From NCBI RefSeq assembly GCF_000373625.1, contig NZ_KB891998.1, positions 394,638 through 458,637 on the forward strand: a stretch of 64,000 nucleotides of DNA, in the 5' to 3' direction. The stretch is from Streptomyces sp. LaPpAH-108. GTDB lineage: Bacteria; Actinomycetota; Actinomycetes; Streptomycetales; Streptomycetaceae. Below, in pieces: positions 18,432 to 26,479 of this stretch (position 1 is its first letter; every line of letters begins with the position of its first letter). A model generated the notes under the pieces. It was given only the letters and a program-made list of their open reading frames with translations. It was not told the DNA's origin and searched no databases. The position numbers and the translations under genes are program-made.

Positions 18432-19463
18432 ATGCCCGCGCCCACGCGCCACCTCGCCCTGCCCAAGCACCGCCTCGTCCTGCCCCCGCGCCGCCTCCCC
18501 GCGCCCACGCGCCGCCTGTTCGCGCCCAGCCGCCGTCTCCTCGCCGCCTTCGCCGCCCTCACCTCCGCCGCGCTGCTGCTGACCGCCTGCGGCTCGGGCT
18601 CGCCCGGCTCCTCCGGCGCTTCCGGCGCCCGCGCCGCGGCCGGGTCCGACGCGATCCCCACCACCGACGTCGTCTCCCGGATCGCGAAGGACCCGGCCGC
18701 CGCGAAGCTGCTGCCGTCCGGGGTCACGCACCTGACCGTCGCGGTCGCCGTGGGCGGCACCCCGCCGGGCACCACCTACCTCGCCGACGGCACGACCCTG
18801 ACCGGCCAGGACGTGGACATCACCCAGGCCGCCGCCAAGGTCCTCGGCATCAAGCTGAAGATCGAGCAGGCGAGCTTCGAGGCGATCCTCCCGGCACTGG
18901 AGAGCGGCAAGTACGACTTCGGCGCGAGCAACTTCGGCGTCACCGACGAGCGCCGCAGGACGATCGACTTCGTCACCTACGTCAACGACGGGCAGGGCTT
19001 CGTCACCCGCAAGGACAGCGAACTCGCCAAGATCACCGATCTGCGGCAGCTGTGCGGCCTGAACGTCGCGACCGGCGCCGGGACCACCTTCGAGGCCACG
19101 CTGGAGCAGAACAAGCACGTGTGCGTGGACGCGGGCAAGAAGGCGTACCACGTACAGACGTACGCCGAGCAGAGCGCGATCTGGTCCTCGATCCAGCAGG
19201 GCCGCAGCGATGTCGTGATGTCCACGATCAACGGCCTGCGCTACGCCGTCGCCCACCAGCCGGGCCTGAGGTTCCTCAACGAGTACCACCGGCTCGACGT
19301 CGGCTTCGCCTTCAAGAAGGGCACCCCGCTGGCGCCCGCCTTCCGCGCGGCGGTGAACCGGATCATCGCCGACGGGACGTACGCCCGCATCCTCAAGAAG
19401 TGGGGGACGACGGGCTCCGCGATCAGCACCTCGCGGATCTCGCCACCGGAGCTGAAGAACTGA
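18432..19463 (+). CDS. Amino-acid ABC transporter substrate-binding lipoprotein
   Basis: A 343-residue periplasmic-type binding protein. The lipobox LLLTAC places the lipidated Cys at residue 53, after an unusually long basic N-terminus with repeated RR/P motifs (RHLALPKHRLVLPPRRLPAP), so the true start may lie further in. The mature part follows the solute-binding family 3 pattern: LTVAVAVGGTPPGTTYLADG, DVDITQAAAKVLGIKLKIEQA, FGASNFGVTDERRRTIDFVTYVNDG and a C-terminal AFRAAVNRIIADGTYARILKKWG. It delivers a polar amino acid to the divergently encoded permease. The Cys leader upstream suggests cystine or another sulfur compound, but the ligand cannot be read from sequence. Confidence 0.92.
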   Translation: MPAPTRHLALPKHRLVLPPRRLPAPTRRLFAPSRRLLAAFAALTSAALLLTACGSGSPGSSGASGARAAAGSDAIPTTDVVSRIAKDPAAAKLLPSGVTHLTVAVAVGGTPPGTTYLADGTTLTGQDVDITQAAAKVLGIKLKIEQASFEAILPALESGKYDFGASNFGVTDERRRTIDFVTYVNDGQGFVTRKDSELAKITDLRQLCGLNVATGAGTTFEATLEQNKHVCVDAGKKAYHVQTYAEQSAIWSSIQQGRSDVVMSTINGLRYAVAHQPGLRFLNEYHRLDVGFAFKKGTPLAPAFRAAVNRIIADGTYARILKKWGTTGSAISTSRISPPELKN

Positions 19464-19773
19464 TCGTCTCCTGACGGCTCGTCACCGTCCGTTCCCCATC
19501 CTCATATCAGCGGACAATCAGGGCGCACAGGACAGTTCGTTCACCCTGACACACCACACATCACCCATCCGCCGCGAACAATCATATTTCACTCTCAGTC
19601 AGCAGCCTTATGGGGTGGAGCCCTTGTGACACAAGGGCTCTCGACGTATGGACCGCGCACCAGTACCGTCACAAACCCCCCGCGCGCCGACTATCCACTT
19701 GGCGCGCTGTCAGCATCATGGATGACCATAGGGATGGGAAGAGCAAGAGAAACCGCTGAGAGAGGAGGCGTCC
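19464..19773. other. Intergenic region upstream of sflA
   Basis: These 310 bp have lower GC than the surroundings, contain no gene, and carry the sflA regulatory region. The palindrome AGCCCTTGT-GAC-ACAAGGGCT at 19619-19639 is its most obvious structure. The sflA Shine-Dalgarno GAGAGGAGG lies at the right end. Confidence 0.6.
19619..19639. promoter_or_regulatory. 9-bp-arm palindrome upstream of sflA
   Basis: Perfect arms AGCCCTTGT and ACAAGGGCT flank a 3-nt centre, 135 bp before sflA. It could be a repressor operator, or a weak hairpin ending the binding-protein transcript 156 bp upstream. There is no T-run, which favours an operator. Confidence 0.4.
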
Positions 19774-20211
19774 ATGGGATCGGTACGCAAGGCGAGCGCG
19801 TGGCTCGGCCTGGTCGACGACAACGATGACGAGCGTTACTACGACGACGACTACTCCGAGGGCGCTCAGTCCGCGGACGCCTGGGTCACGGACCCGCGCG
19901 TCAAGGTCGCCACGGACACGGCCGAGGACAAGGGCCGCCGGATCGGCACGGTCACCCCGGACAGCTTCCGGGACGCCCGCGCCATCGGCGAGATGTTCCG
20001 GGACGGCGTCCCGGTCATCATGAACCTCACGGCGATGGAGGCCACCGACGCCAAGCGCGTCGTGGACTTCGCCGCCGGTCTGACCTTCGGACTGCGGGGC
20101 ACGATCGAGCGGGTCGCCACCCGGGTCTTCCTGCTCACGCCCGCCCACACCGAGGTCGTCAGCGGCGAGCCCTCGGGCCGCCGTGAGGACGGCTTCTTCA
20201 ACCAGAGCTGA
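19774..20211 (+). CDS. sflA: SepF-like cell-division protein
   Basis: A 145-residue SepF-family protein. An N-terminal [18 protein letters not shown] segment corresponds to the membrane-targeting and acidic linker region. The C-terminal SepF core contains [25 protein letters not shown] and [31 protein letters not shown]. SepF proteins bind FtsZ at the membrane. Streptomycetes have a true SepF beside ftsZ plus two SepF-like proteins, SflA and SflB, which restrain branching and polar growth. The position next to the housekeeping block that follows matches SflA (recalled as SCO1749) rather than SepF, since no ftsZ is present here. The start is ATG, with AGGAGG 7-8 nt upstream. Confidence 0.85.
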   Translation: MGSVRKASAWLGLVDDNDDERYYDDDYSEGAQSADAWVTDPRVKVATDTAEDKGRRIGTVTPDSFRDARAIGEMFRDGVPVIMNLTAMEATDAKRVVDFAAGLTFGLRGTIERVATRVFLLTPAHTEVVSGEPSGRREDGFFNQS

Positions 20212-20238
20212 GGCGGGGCCGTTCATCGCGGCCCCGCC
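20212..20238. terminator. Convergent terminator hairpin
   Basis: GGCGGGGCCG (20212-20221) pairs perfectly with CGGCCCCGCC (20229-20238) around a 7-nt loop, directly after the sflA stop and 12 bp from the end of the opposing acyl-CoA dehydrogenase gene. It can serve both transcripts. Confidence 0.7.
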
Positions 20239-20249
20239 CCCTCGGGGGC

Positions 20250-21440
20250 TCACCGGAAGGCATCGAGCCCGGTGAGCGCCTTGCCCAGCACCAGCTGGTG
20301 CATTTCGACGGTGCCCTCGTAGGTGAGCACCGACTCCAGATTGGTCGCGTGCCGCATCACGGGATATTCGAGGGAGATCCCGTTGGCACCGAGGATCGTC
20401 CGCGCCGTACGGCAGATCTCGATGGCCTCGCGGACATTGTTGAGCTTGCCGAAGCTGACCTGCTCGGGACGCAGGCGGCCGGCGTCCATGCGCCGCCCCA
20501 GATGGTGGGCGAGCAGCATCCCCTTGTACAGCTCCACCGCCATGTCGGCGAGCTTGGCCTGGGTCAGCTGGAAGCCGCCGATGGGCCGCCCGAACTGCTC
20601 CCGCGTCCGCGCGTAGTCCAGCGCCGCCTCGAAACTGCTGCGCGCGGCGCCCATCGCACCCCAGACGATGCCGTACCGCGCGTGCGAGAGGCAGCCGAGC
20701 GGCCCGCGCAGCCCGGTGACCTCCGGCAGCACCGCGTCGGCGGGCAGCCGTACGTCGTCCAGGACGAGTTCGCTGGTCACCGAGGCGCGCAGGGACCACT
20801 TGTGCTTGATCTCGGGCGCGGAGAAGCCGGGCAGGTCGGTGGGGACGACGAAGCCCCGGATGCCGTCCTCGGTGCGCGCCCAGACGATCGCCACCCCGGC
20901 CACCGAGCCGTTGGTGATCCACATCTTGCGCCCGCTCAGCACCCAGTCGTCGCCGTCGCGCTTGGCGAAGGTACGCATCCCGGCCGGGTCGGAGCCATGG
21001 TCGGGCTCGGTGAGCCCGAAGCAGCCGATCACCTCGCCCGAGGCCATGCGCGGCAGCCACGCGTTCTTCTGCTCCTCGCTGCCGAAGCGGTGGATCGCGT
21101 ACATGGCGAGCGAGCCCTGCACCGAGACCAGCGAGCGGATGCCCGAGTCGGCGGCCTCCAGCTCCAGACAGGCGAGGCCGTACTGCACCGCGGAGGCGCC
21201 CGCGCAGCCGTACCCGGTGAGCGACATGCCGAGCGCGCCGATCGAGCCCAGTTCGCGAGCCAGCTCGCGGATGCCGGGCAGCTCGCCCTTCTCGTACCAC
21301 TCGGCGACGTACGGCAGCACCCGGTCCGCCGCCCAGCCGCGCACGGTGTCCCGGACGGCCAGGTCCTCCGGTTCGAGGAGGTCGTCGATGCCGAGCGGGT
21401 CGGCGGGGTCGAACGGGGGCAGCTTCGCGGACGCGGACAT
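20250..21440 (-). CDS. Acyl-CoA dehydrogenase, glutaryl-CoA dehydrogenase type
   Basis: A 396-residue acyl-CoA dehydrogenase. Landmarks are YGCAGASAVQYG and VQGSLAMYAIHRFGSEEQ in the N-terminal domain, the FAD-binding signature CFGLTEPDHGSDP, MWITNGSVAGVAIVWAR, and the C-terminal RTREQFGRPIGGFQLTQAKLADM. The likely catalytic base is Glu375 in LTYEGTVEMH, the site used by glutaryl-CoA dehydrogenases, whose overall pattern this protein follows. That enzyme oxidises and decarboxylates glutaryl-CoA to crotonyl-CoA during lysine and tryptophan breakdown, passing electrons to ETF. It is a lone gene with its own probable operator (21474-21488). An activity on another short acyl-CoA is possible. Confidence 0.88.
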   Translation of the reverse strand: MSASAKLPPFDPADPLGIDDLLEPEDLAVRDTVRGWAADRVLPYVAEWYEKGELPGIRELARELGSIGALGMSLTGYGCAGASAVQYGLACLELEAADSGIRSLVSVQGSLAMYAIHRFGSEEQKNAWLPRMASGEVIGCFGLTEPDHGSDPAGMRTFAKRDGDDWVLSGRKMWITNGSVAGVAIVWARTEDGIRGFVVPTDLPGFSAPEIKHKWSLRASVTSELVLDDVRLPADAVLPEVTGLRGPLGCLSHARYGIVWGAMGAARSSFEAALDYARTREQFGRPIGGFQLTQAKLADMAVELYKGMLLAHHLGRRMDAGRLRPEQVSFGKLNNVREAIEICRTARTILGANGISLEYPVMRHATNLESVLTYEGTVEMHQLVLGKALTGLDAFR

Positions 21441-21473
21441 GGAACACCCTCCGGCACAGTGGGCACACGGAAA

Positions 21474-21488
21474 ACTAGCGGCGCTAGT
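21474..21488. promoter_or_regulatory. Palindromic operator candidate before the acyl-CoA dehydrogenase
   Basis: ACTAGC-GGC-GCTAGT is a perfect 6-bp-arm palindrome 34-48 nt upstream of the ATG at 21440. Its size and place suit a TetR-type operator overlapping the promoter. No regulator gene is adjacent. Confidence 0.45.
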
Positions 21489-21548
21489 CAGAATGCTCCG
21501 GCCGACGTTACGGCGCGGGCCGCCCGGCGTCCAGGGCGGCCCGCGGGG

Positions 21549-23291
21549 TCAGGCGATCGCCCTCGGCTTGCCCGGCTCGCGGGGCGGGGGCAGCTCGGTC
21601 ACCGAGGTCACGGAGGACGCGGAGGACGCTGCGGGCTCGGCCGCACTGGACACCCGGGGCTCGGACAGGGCGGACGCGACGGCTTCGGGCAGCTCCCGCA
21701 CCCCGATCACCCGGTCCGTGGCCTCCCCGTCCACCACGCCGCTCTCCGGCGCGCAGTTCATCGTCCGGGGCAGCCGCAGCGCCATCACCGCGCCGAGGAG
21801 CAGCAGGCCCGCGCTGACCAGCAGGGTCACATGGAGGCCGTGCACGAAGGAGTCGCGGGCGGCCTGGCGCAGCGCCTCCCCGGCGGAGCCGCCGAGCCGT
21901 CCGGCGATCTCGTACGCCTCGCCCAGCGAGTGTCCGGCCGCCGCCCGGTCGGCGGCGGGGACGCCGGGCACCGAGGTGAGGGCGGGGGCGTAGGCGCGGT
22001 TCATGACGCTGCCGAGCAGGGCGATGCCGATGCCCGCGCCGAGCTGGTAGGAGGTCTCGCCGATCGCGGCGGCGCCGCCCGCGCGGTCGGCGGGGGCCTC
22101 GCTGAGCATCGACTCGTACGCCCCGAAGAGCGTCGTCTCCAGGCCGAAGCCGAGCAGCACGAAGCCGGAGAGCAGCAGCGGGGTGTTGTCCTGGCCGCCC
22201 ATCGCCGTCAGCAGGACCACGGCGGCGGCGGTGAGGCAGAAGCCGGAGACGACCATGCGGCGGGGGCCGAACCCGCGCAGCATCCGGGCCCCGGCGAGAC
22301 CCGCGGCCATCGCGGCGGCGGTCAGGGGCAGCAGCCGCAGACCGGTGGCCAGCGGGGACAGGCCGAGGACCAGTTGCAGATACTGCGCCGCGATCAGCTC
22401 CAGGCCGACGAGCGCGAGCATCGCCAGGACGATGCAGCCCACGGAGGTGCTGAACGCGGGGCGTCGGAACATCCGCAGGTCGACCAGGGGGTGGGTGCGA
22501 CGGCCCTGGCGGCGGACGAAGAGGACCAGCAGCACCGCGCCGACGAGCAGCGGCATCAGGGTGAGGACGCTCAGCGGCGGCTCGCCCCCGCCGAGCCGCT
22601 TCACGCCGAGGACGACGCCGAAGAGCCCGGCCGCCGCCATCAGCGCGCCGAGCACGTCCCAGGGGCCGTCGCGCTCGCCGCGCGACTCGGGCAGCAGCAT
22701 CCGGCCGATGGGCAGGCTCACCAGCATCAGCGGGATGTTGACCAGGAAGACCGAGCCCCACCAGAAGTGTTCGAGCAGGAAGCCGCCGAGCAGCGGTCCG
22801 ACGGCCGCGCCGACGGCGGCGACCGCGCTCCAGATGCCGATGGCCAGCGCGCGTTCGCGCCGGTCGGGGAAGACCTGGCGCAGGATCGAGAGCGTGGCGG
22901 GCATGATCATGGCACCGCCGACGCCGAGCAGCGCGCGGGCGAAGATCAGGGTGTCGGCGCTGTGGGACAGCGCGGCGACGGCCGAGGCGACGCCGAAGAG
23001 GGCGTAGCCGAGCAGCAGGACGCGTCTGCGTCCGACGCGGTCGCCCAGCGTGCCGAAGAGGATCAGCAGCGAGGCGCAGACCAGCGGATAGACGTCGACG
23101 ATCCAGAGCAGTTGTTCGGCACCGGGCCGAAGGTCCTCGGTGACGGCGGGTACCGCCACGTGCAGCACGGTGGCGTCGAGCGCGACGAGCAGCAGGCTGA
23201 CACAGAGGACGACGAGGACGACCCAGCGGTTGGCACCGGTCCCGGTCGTCCGACGGCACGGCCCGATTTCGGCCGTGGTCGTCCCGGACAT
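21549..23291 (-). CDS. DHA2-family MFS drug exporter (14 TM)
   Basis: A 580-residue membrane antiporter. TM1 ends with LLLVALDATVLHVAVPAV, which is the DHA2 motif D1 (LDxTVxNVALP). Loop 2-3 holds motif A, GTLGDRVGRRRVLLLG. Motif C is represented by the glycine-rich GVGGAMIMPATL and AAVGAAVGPLLGGFLLEHFWWGSVFLVNIP. Length and the hydrophobic pattern fit 14 transmembrane segments. Such proteins export drugs, dyes or secondary metabolites using the proton gradient. The C-terminal about 60 residues (SSAAEPAASSASSVTSVTELPPP) are a hydrophilic low-complexity tail. No regulator lies adjacent, although the divergent region 23292-23602 holds its promoter. Confidence 0.9.
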   Translation of the reverse strand: MSGTTTAEIGPCRRTTGTGANRWVVLVVLCVSLLLVALDATVLHVAVPAVTEDLRPGAEQLLWIVDVYPLVCASLLILFGTLGDRVGRRRVLLLGYALFGVASAVAALSHSADTLIFARALLGVGGAMIMPATLSILRQVFPDRRERALAIGIWSAVAAVGAAVGPLLGGFLLEHFWWGSVFLVNIPLMLVSLPIGRMLLPESRGERDGPWDVLGALMAAAGLFGVVLGVKRLGGGEPPLSVLTLMPLLVGAVLLVLFVRRQGRRTHPLVDLRMFRRPAFSTSVGCIVLAMLALVGLELIAAQYLQLVLGLSPLATGLRLLPLTAAAMAAGLAGARMLRGFGPRRMVVSGFCLTAAAVVLLTAMGGQDNTPLLLSGFVLLGFGLETTLFGAYESMLSEAPADRAGGAAAIGETSYQLGAGIGIALLGSVMNRAYAPALTSVPGVPAADRAAAGHSLGEAYEIAGRLGGSAGEALRQAARDSFVHGLHVTLLVSAGLLLLGAVMALRLPRTMNCAPESGVVDGEATDRVIGVRELPEAVASALSEPRVSSAAEPAASSASSVTSVTELPPPREPGKPRAIA

Positions 23292-23602
23292 GTACTACCT
23301 CCCAGATGATCCCTCGTGCGCGGCGGTGACCGACGGGGTCGGGGATTTCCCCGTCGTACGGCCGGAGAAGAGCGGTTCGCTCCGGCCCGCGCCTTTCCCA
23401 CGCGGGTGGCTCGTCAGCGTACGCGAGTTCGGCGTGTCGGCACGTGGTGGACCTCTCACCTGCTCGGGCGAACCCCTGTGGTGTACGCCACTTGCCTCTT
23501 CGCGCGCGCGTGTGCGTACGAGGGGACGGCGCGGGGGCGGGGGCGGTCCCCGGGTCGGCCGGGCGGCCGGGGCGGGGTGCGGGCCCGTCGATAATCGAGC
23601 CC
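23292..23602. other. Divergent intergenic region, MFS exporter and mannosyltransferase
   Basis: These 311 bp contain no gene. They hold the upstream region of the exporter gene on the left and the -10 element of the mannosyltransferase on the right (23590-23595). A strongly GC-skewed G-rich run occupies 23525-23580. Confidence 0.55.
23590..23595 (+). promoter_or_regulatory. -10 element implying a leaderless mRNA
   Basis: GATAAT lies 7 nt before the GTG at 23603, in an otherwise very GC-rich stretch with no Shine-Dalgarno before that GTG. The expected transcription start coincides with the start codon, so the transcript is probably leaderless. Confidence 0.55.
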
Positions 23603-24868
23603 GTGACCGAACTCGTGACGCGCCCGGCCCCGCCGCGCGCCCCGCTCCTGCGCCGGGCGGCCCCGGCCCTGCTCGGCTACGCGGCGATCCGCGTGCTGGG
23701 CCTGGCCGTGCTGGCCGGCTGGAGCGCGGCGCGCGGCACGAGCGCGTTCACGCTGCTGACCGCGCGCTGGGACGCGCTCTGGTACGCGCGGGTCGCCTCC
23801 TCGGGCTATGGCTACGAGGTGCGGCTGCCGAACGGCGACGTCCACTCCGACCTGGCGTTCTTCCCGCTGCTGCCCTGGCTGGAGCGGCTGGGGCACGCGG
23901 TGGCGCCGCTGTCGTACGCGCAGGCCGGTTTCGTGGTCGCGCTGCTGGCCTCGCTCGCGGCGGCGGGCGGGATCTTCGCGGTGGCCGAGTGGCTGTACGG
24001 CGCGCGGGCGGGGCTCTGCGCGGTGCTGCTGTGGGCGGTGCTGCCGGTGGGGATCGTGCAGTCGATGGCGTACAGCGAGTCGCTGTTCACGGCGCTGGCC
24101 GCGTGGTCGCTGTACGCGGTGCTGACCGGGCGCTGGGTGACGGCGGGGCTGCTGGCGGCGCTGGCGGGGCTGACCCGGCCGGTGGGGATGGCGGTGGTCG
24201 CGGCGGTGTGGGTGGCGGGAGTGGCCTCGTGGACGAGCGGCCGGACGTCGACCCGCGTCATCTCACGGGTGACCTCTTTCGGGGGAACCCGGAGCGCGGG
24301 TGATGTGCGGGGCGCGCATGAGGACGTACGCGCCCCCGGCCTCTCCCCCGCGCCGGGTGCGGGCGCCTCCGCGCCCCGCCGTCTCCTCGGCATGGCCCTC
24401 GCCCCGCTCGGCGCCGCCGGGTACGTCCTCTGGGTCGGCCTGCGCACCGGCGACGGACCGCTCGGCTACCTCCGGGTCCAGGCGGGCTGGCGCAACGGCT
24501 TCGACGGTGGCTACGCCTTCGCCCGCTTCGTGGCGGGCATGTTCACGTCCTTCCCGTCGGCCCTCGGCGGCGCGGCCCTGGTCGTCGGCGTCGTCCTGCT
24601 GATCCGGCTGCACCTGACCGGCGTGCACCAGCGGCAGCCGCTTCCGGTGCTGGTCTACACGGGCGTGGTGCTCGCGCTCGCCCTGTGCGCGTCGAGCTAC
24701 TTCGGCTCCAAGCCCCGGCTGCTGATGCCCGCCTTCCCGGTGCTCTTCCCGCTGGCCCGGGCCCTGGCGGCGGCGCGTCCGGGCCGTGCGGCGGCGGTCG
24801 TGGCGGTGGCCGCGACGGTCGCCGCGCTCTACGGCGCCTTCTGGCTGAACGGCTCAGGACCGCCCTGA
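23603..24868 (+). CDS. Integral membrane mannosyltransferase, PIG-V-like
   Basis: A 421-residue multi-spanning protein with about ten hydrophobic segments. The first luminal/extracellular loop carries TARWDALWYARVASSGYGYE, the RWDxxWYxxIAxxGY pattern of PIG-V/GT-C mannosyltransferases. LAFFPLLPWLERL and AYSESLFTALAAWSLYAVL follow, as in that family. GT-C enzymes use polyprenyl-phosphate sugars, so it probably adds mannose to a protein, lipid or glycan on the outer face of the membrane. The start at GTG 23603 is supported by the adjacent -10 element and by the position of the first TM; longer upstream reading is antisense-like. A loop at about residues 220-260 is hydrophilic and variable. Confidence 0.82.
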   Translation: MTELVTRPAPPRAPLLRRAAPALLGYAAIRVLGLAVLAGWSAARGTSAFTLLTARWDALWYARVASSGYGYEVRLPNGDVHSDLAFFPLLPWLERLGHAVAPLSYAQAGFVVALLASLAAAGGIFAVAEWLYGARAGLCAVLLWAVLPVGIVQSMAYSESLFTALAAWSLYAVLTGRWVTAGLLAALAGLTRPVGMAVVAAVWVAGVASWTSGRTSTRVISRVTSFGGTRSAGDVRGAHEDVRAPGLSPAPGAGASAPRRLLGMALAPLGAAGYVLWVGLRTGDGPLGYLRVQAGWRNGFDGGYAFARFVAGMFTSFPSALGGAALVVGVVLLIRLHLTGVHQRQPLPVLVYTGVVLALALCASSYFGSKPRLLMPAFPVLFPLARALAAARPGRAAAVVAVAATVAALYGAFWLNGSGPP

Positions 24869-24893
24869 CCCGCGCCGCGACTGCCCCGCCGGA

Positions 24894-24937
24894 CGACCAT
24901 GATCGACTCCCGAGGCGACCATGATCGGCTCCCGGCG
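24894..24937 (+). repeat. Two tandem 22-bp repeats
   Basis: CGACCATGATCGACTCCCGA and a second copy 22 bp on differ at a few positions. They lie just after the mannosyltransferase stop in a 298-bp gap. They may be a regulatory or accidental duplication; the rest of the gap holds only the PAP2 promoter. Confidence 0.5.
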
Positions 24938-25132
24938 GCCCGGTGAGCGTCTCCTGAATTCGCCGCGATGCCCGGGTTAACGAATTCATAAGCGACCAAA
25001 AACCGCCCCCTTCGGCATGACCAAAACAATTCCGGGAACGCCCCGGGCGCCATTGCCGAATCGCGGGAATTGGGGACCTCTCCTGAGAGGTTTCCCACAT
25101 CACATCGTCATCACAAAGCCTCTGTATCGACC

Positions 25133-25160
25133 GGGAACACCGCTCACTCGCTGTAACGTC
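25133..25160 (+). promoter_or_regulatory. Possible ECF-sigma promoter of the PAP2 gene
   Basis: GGGAAC at 25133-25138 resembles the GGAAC -35 of extracytoplasmic-function sigma factors. TAACGTC at 25154-25160 could be the matching -10 (CGTC), 18 nt on. The GTG start lies 7 nt further with no Shine-Dalgarno, which again suggests a leaderless mRNA. Confidence 0.42.
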
Positions 25161-25166
25161 GATTGG

Positions 25167-26180
25167 GTGCGTACCGAACGAAACCTCACCCGGCGTCTGG
25201 ACCGGGTGTTCGCCAGGCTGGACCGTGAGCCGGAACGGCCGGCCCACATCGACGTGCCGAGGATGTCCCGGCACCGGGTCGTGCTGTTCTCCTCGACCCT
25301 GGCCTTCTACCTGGCGATCGTGTGGGCCGTCATCACCACGTCCTGGCTGGTGCGGCTGGACTGGCGGGTCATGTTCTTCCGCCCGTACCAGCAGTGGCCG
25401 GAGATCCACGCGTTCCTGGACTACTACGTGGTCCTGGGCCAGCGCGGCCCGACCGCCGTCATGGTCGCGGCGTGGCTCGGCTGGCGCTCCTGGCGGCAGC
25501 ACACGCTGCGGCCCCTGCTGACGCTGGCGGCCTCGCTGCTGCTGCTGAACATCACGGTGGGCGCGGCCAAGCTCGGCATGGGCCGGCTCGGCCCGCACTA
25601 CGCCACCGTGATCGGTTCGAACGAGATGGGTCTCGGTGGAGACATATTTCCCTCGGGTCACACCGCCAACGCGGTCGTGACCTGGGGCATCCTGGCCTAT
25701 CTGGCCTCCACCCCGCGGGCCCGCCGCTGGCTGTCCGCGCTCTCGGCCGTCACCTCGCTCGGCGTCGGCCTGACCACCGTCTACCTCGGGACGCACTGGC
25801 TGAGCGATGTGCTGCTCGGCTGGGCCGCCGGTCTGCTGATCCTGCTCGCGCTGCCCTGGTTCGAGCCGCTGATCTCCCGGGCCGAGGACGCCGTGTTCGC
25901 CCTGCGGGACCGGCTGCGGGCCCGGCGCGGGCGTACGGCGGCGGTTCCGGCGACCCCGGTCGCCCCGGTGCCGCTGCGACCGCAGACCGCGCAGTCCGAG
26001 GCGCATCCGGTGGCCTGCGAGCCGGTGGCGTCCGCGCGCGGCGGACGTGCCCCGATCCATCTGGCTCCCGGTCCGCACACGGCCCGCTCGGAGCGCACCC
26101 CGGTCACCCCGGCCGGCAGCCGCCGTCCGGCGCACGCCGACCGGCTGCCGCGCGGCTCCTCCCAGCCGGCCCGCCCCTGA
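25167..26180 (+). CDS. PAP2-family membrane phosphatase
   Basis: A 337-residue protein with about six membrane segments and a long hydrophilic C-terminal tail (residues about 245-337, rich in R, P and A). The phosphatase motifs are KLGMGRLGP (motif 1, Lys135), FPSGHTAN (motif 2, Ser163/His165) and TTVYLGTHWLSDV (motif 3, His210/Asp214). Family members dephosphorylate lipid phosphates such as undecaprenyl pyrophosphate or phosphatidate at the outer membrane face. Motif 1 is off-pattern, and the usual Arg of motif 3 (SRx5H) is Thr here, so activity or substrate may differ. The start at GTG 25167 is chosen from the adjacent -10 element; an in-frame ATG at 25017 exists but would read through the promoter. 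Confidence 0.82.
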   Translation: MRTERNLTRRLDRVFARLDREPERPAHIDVPRMSRHRVVLFSSTLAFYLAIVWAVITTSWLVRLDWRVMFFRPYQQWPEIHAFLDYYVVLGQRGPTAVMVAAWLGWRSWRQHTLRPLLTLAASLLLLNITVGAAKLGMGRLGPHYATVIGSNEMGLGGDIFPSGHTANAVVTWGILAYLASTPRARRWLSALSAVTSLGVGLTTVYLGTHWLSDVLLGWAAGLLILLALPWFEPLISRAEDAVFALRDRLRARRGRTAAVPATPVAPVPLRPQTAQSEAHPVACEPVASARGGRAPIHLAPGPHTARSERTPVTPAGSRRPAHADRLPRGSSQPARP

Positions 26181-26184
26181 CGGC

Positions 26185-26238
26185 CGGGCGGCCCGGCGGC
26201 GGGCAGGTACGCACACGAGCCCGCCGCCGGGCCGCCCG
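26185..26238. terminator. 20-bp perfect hairpin between convergent genes
   Basis: CGGGCGGCCCGGCGGCGGGC at 26185-26204 pairs perfectly with 26219-26238 around a 14-nt loop. It starts 5 bp after the PAP2 stop and ends 25 bp before the end of the opposing inhibitor gene, so it probably terminates both. Confidence 0.85.
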
Positions 26239-26263
26239 AGTCCAGGTGCACGTCCCGGTCCGG

Positions 26264-26479
26264 TCAGCCCTTCCAGGCCCGCCGGACCCGGCCGTCCGCC
26301 ACCTCGAAGTTGATCCGGCCCACGCGGTACTCCATGGTGACGACCGTGCCCGGCGGCAGCGCCCGTACGGTGCTCCAGCCCCGGTCCCGGGCCAGGCGCT
26401 CGGCGCGGGCGGCGTCGAGGCCGACGTAGGTGTCCGGACTGTCCTGAGGCTCCGGCGGCGGAGCGGGAATCTGTGCCAT
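26264..26479 (-). CDS. Peptidase inhibitor I78 family protein
   Basis: A 71-residue protein with a proline-rich N-terminus followed by the compact I78 pattern: YVGLDAARAERLARDRGWSTVRALPPGTVVTMEYRVGRINFEVADGRVRRAWKG (only key parts: GL..A...A...GW..VR..PPG..VT.EYR..R.NFEV..G.V.R...G). I78 proteins are small potato-inhibitor-I-like inhibitors of serine proteases. No signal peptide is visible, so it may act inside the cell, guarding against escaped secreted proteases such as the streptogrisins encoded 11-14 kb away; that link is speculative. It is a single gene convergent with the PAP2 gene, and the shared terminator lies between them. Confidence 0.78.
   Translation of the reverse strand: MAQIPAPPPEPQDSPDTYVGLDAARAERLARDRGWSTVRALPPGTVVTMEYRVGRINFEVADGRVRRAWKG

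Noticed and set aside
20298-23309. A 1003-codon plus-strand frame over the acyl-CoA dehydrogenase and exporter genes
   Set aside because: Antisense of two well-supported genes, with His/Gln/Glu-rich composition typical of reverse-strand frames in high-GC DNA.
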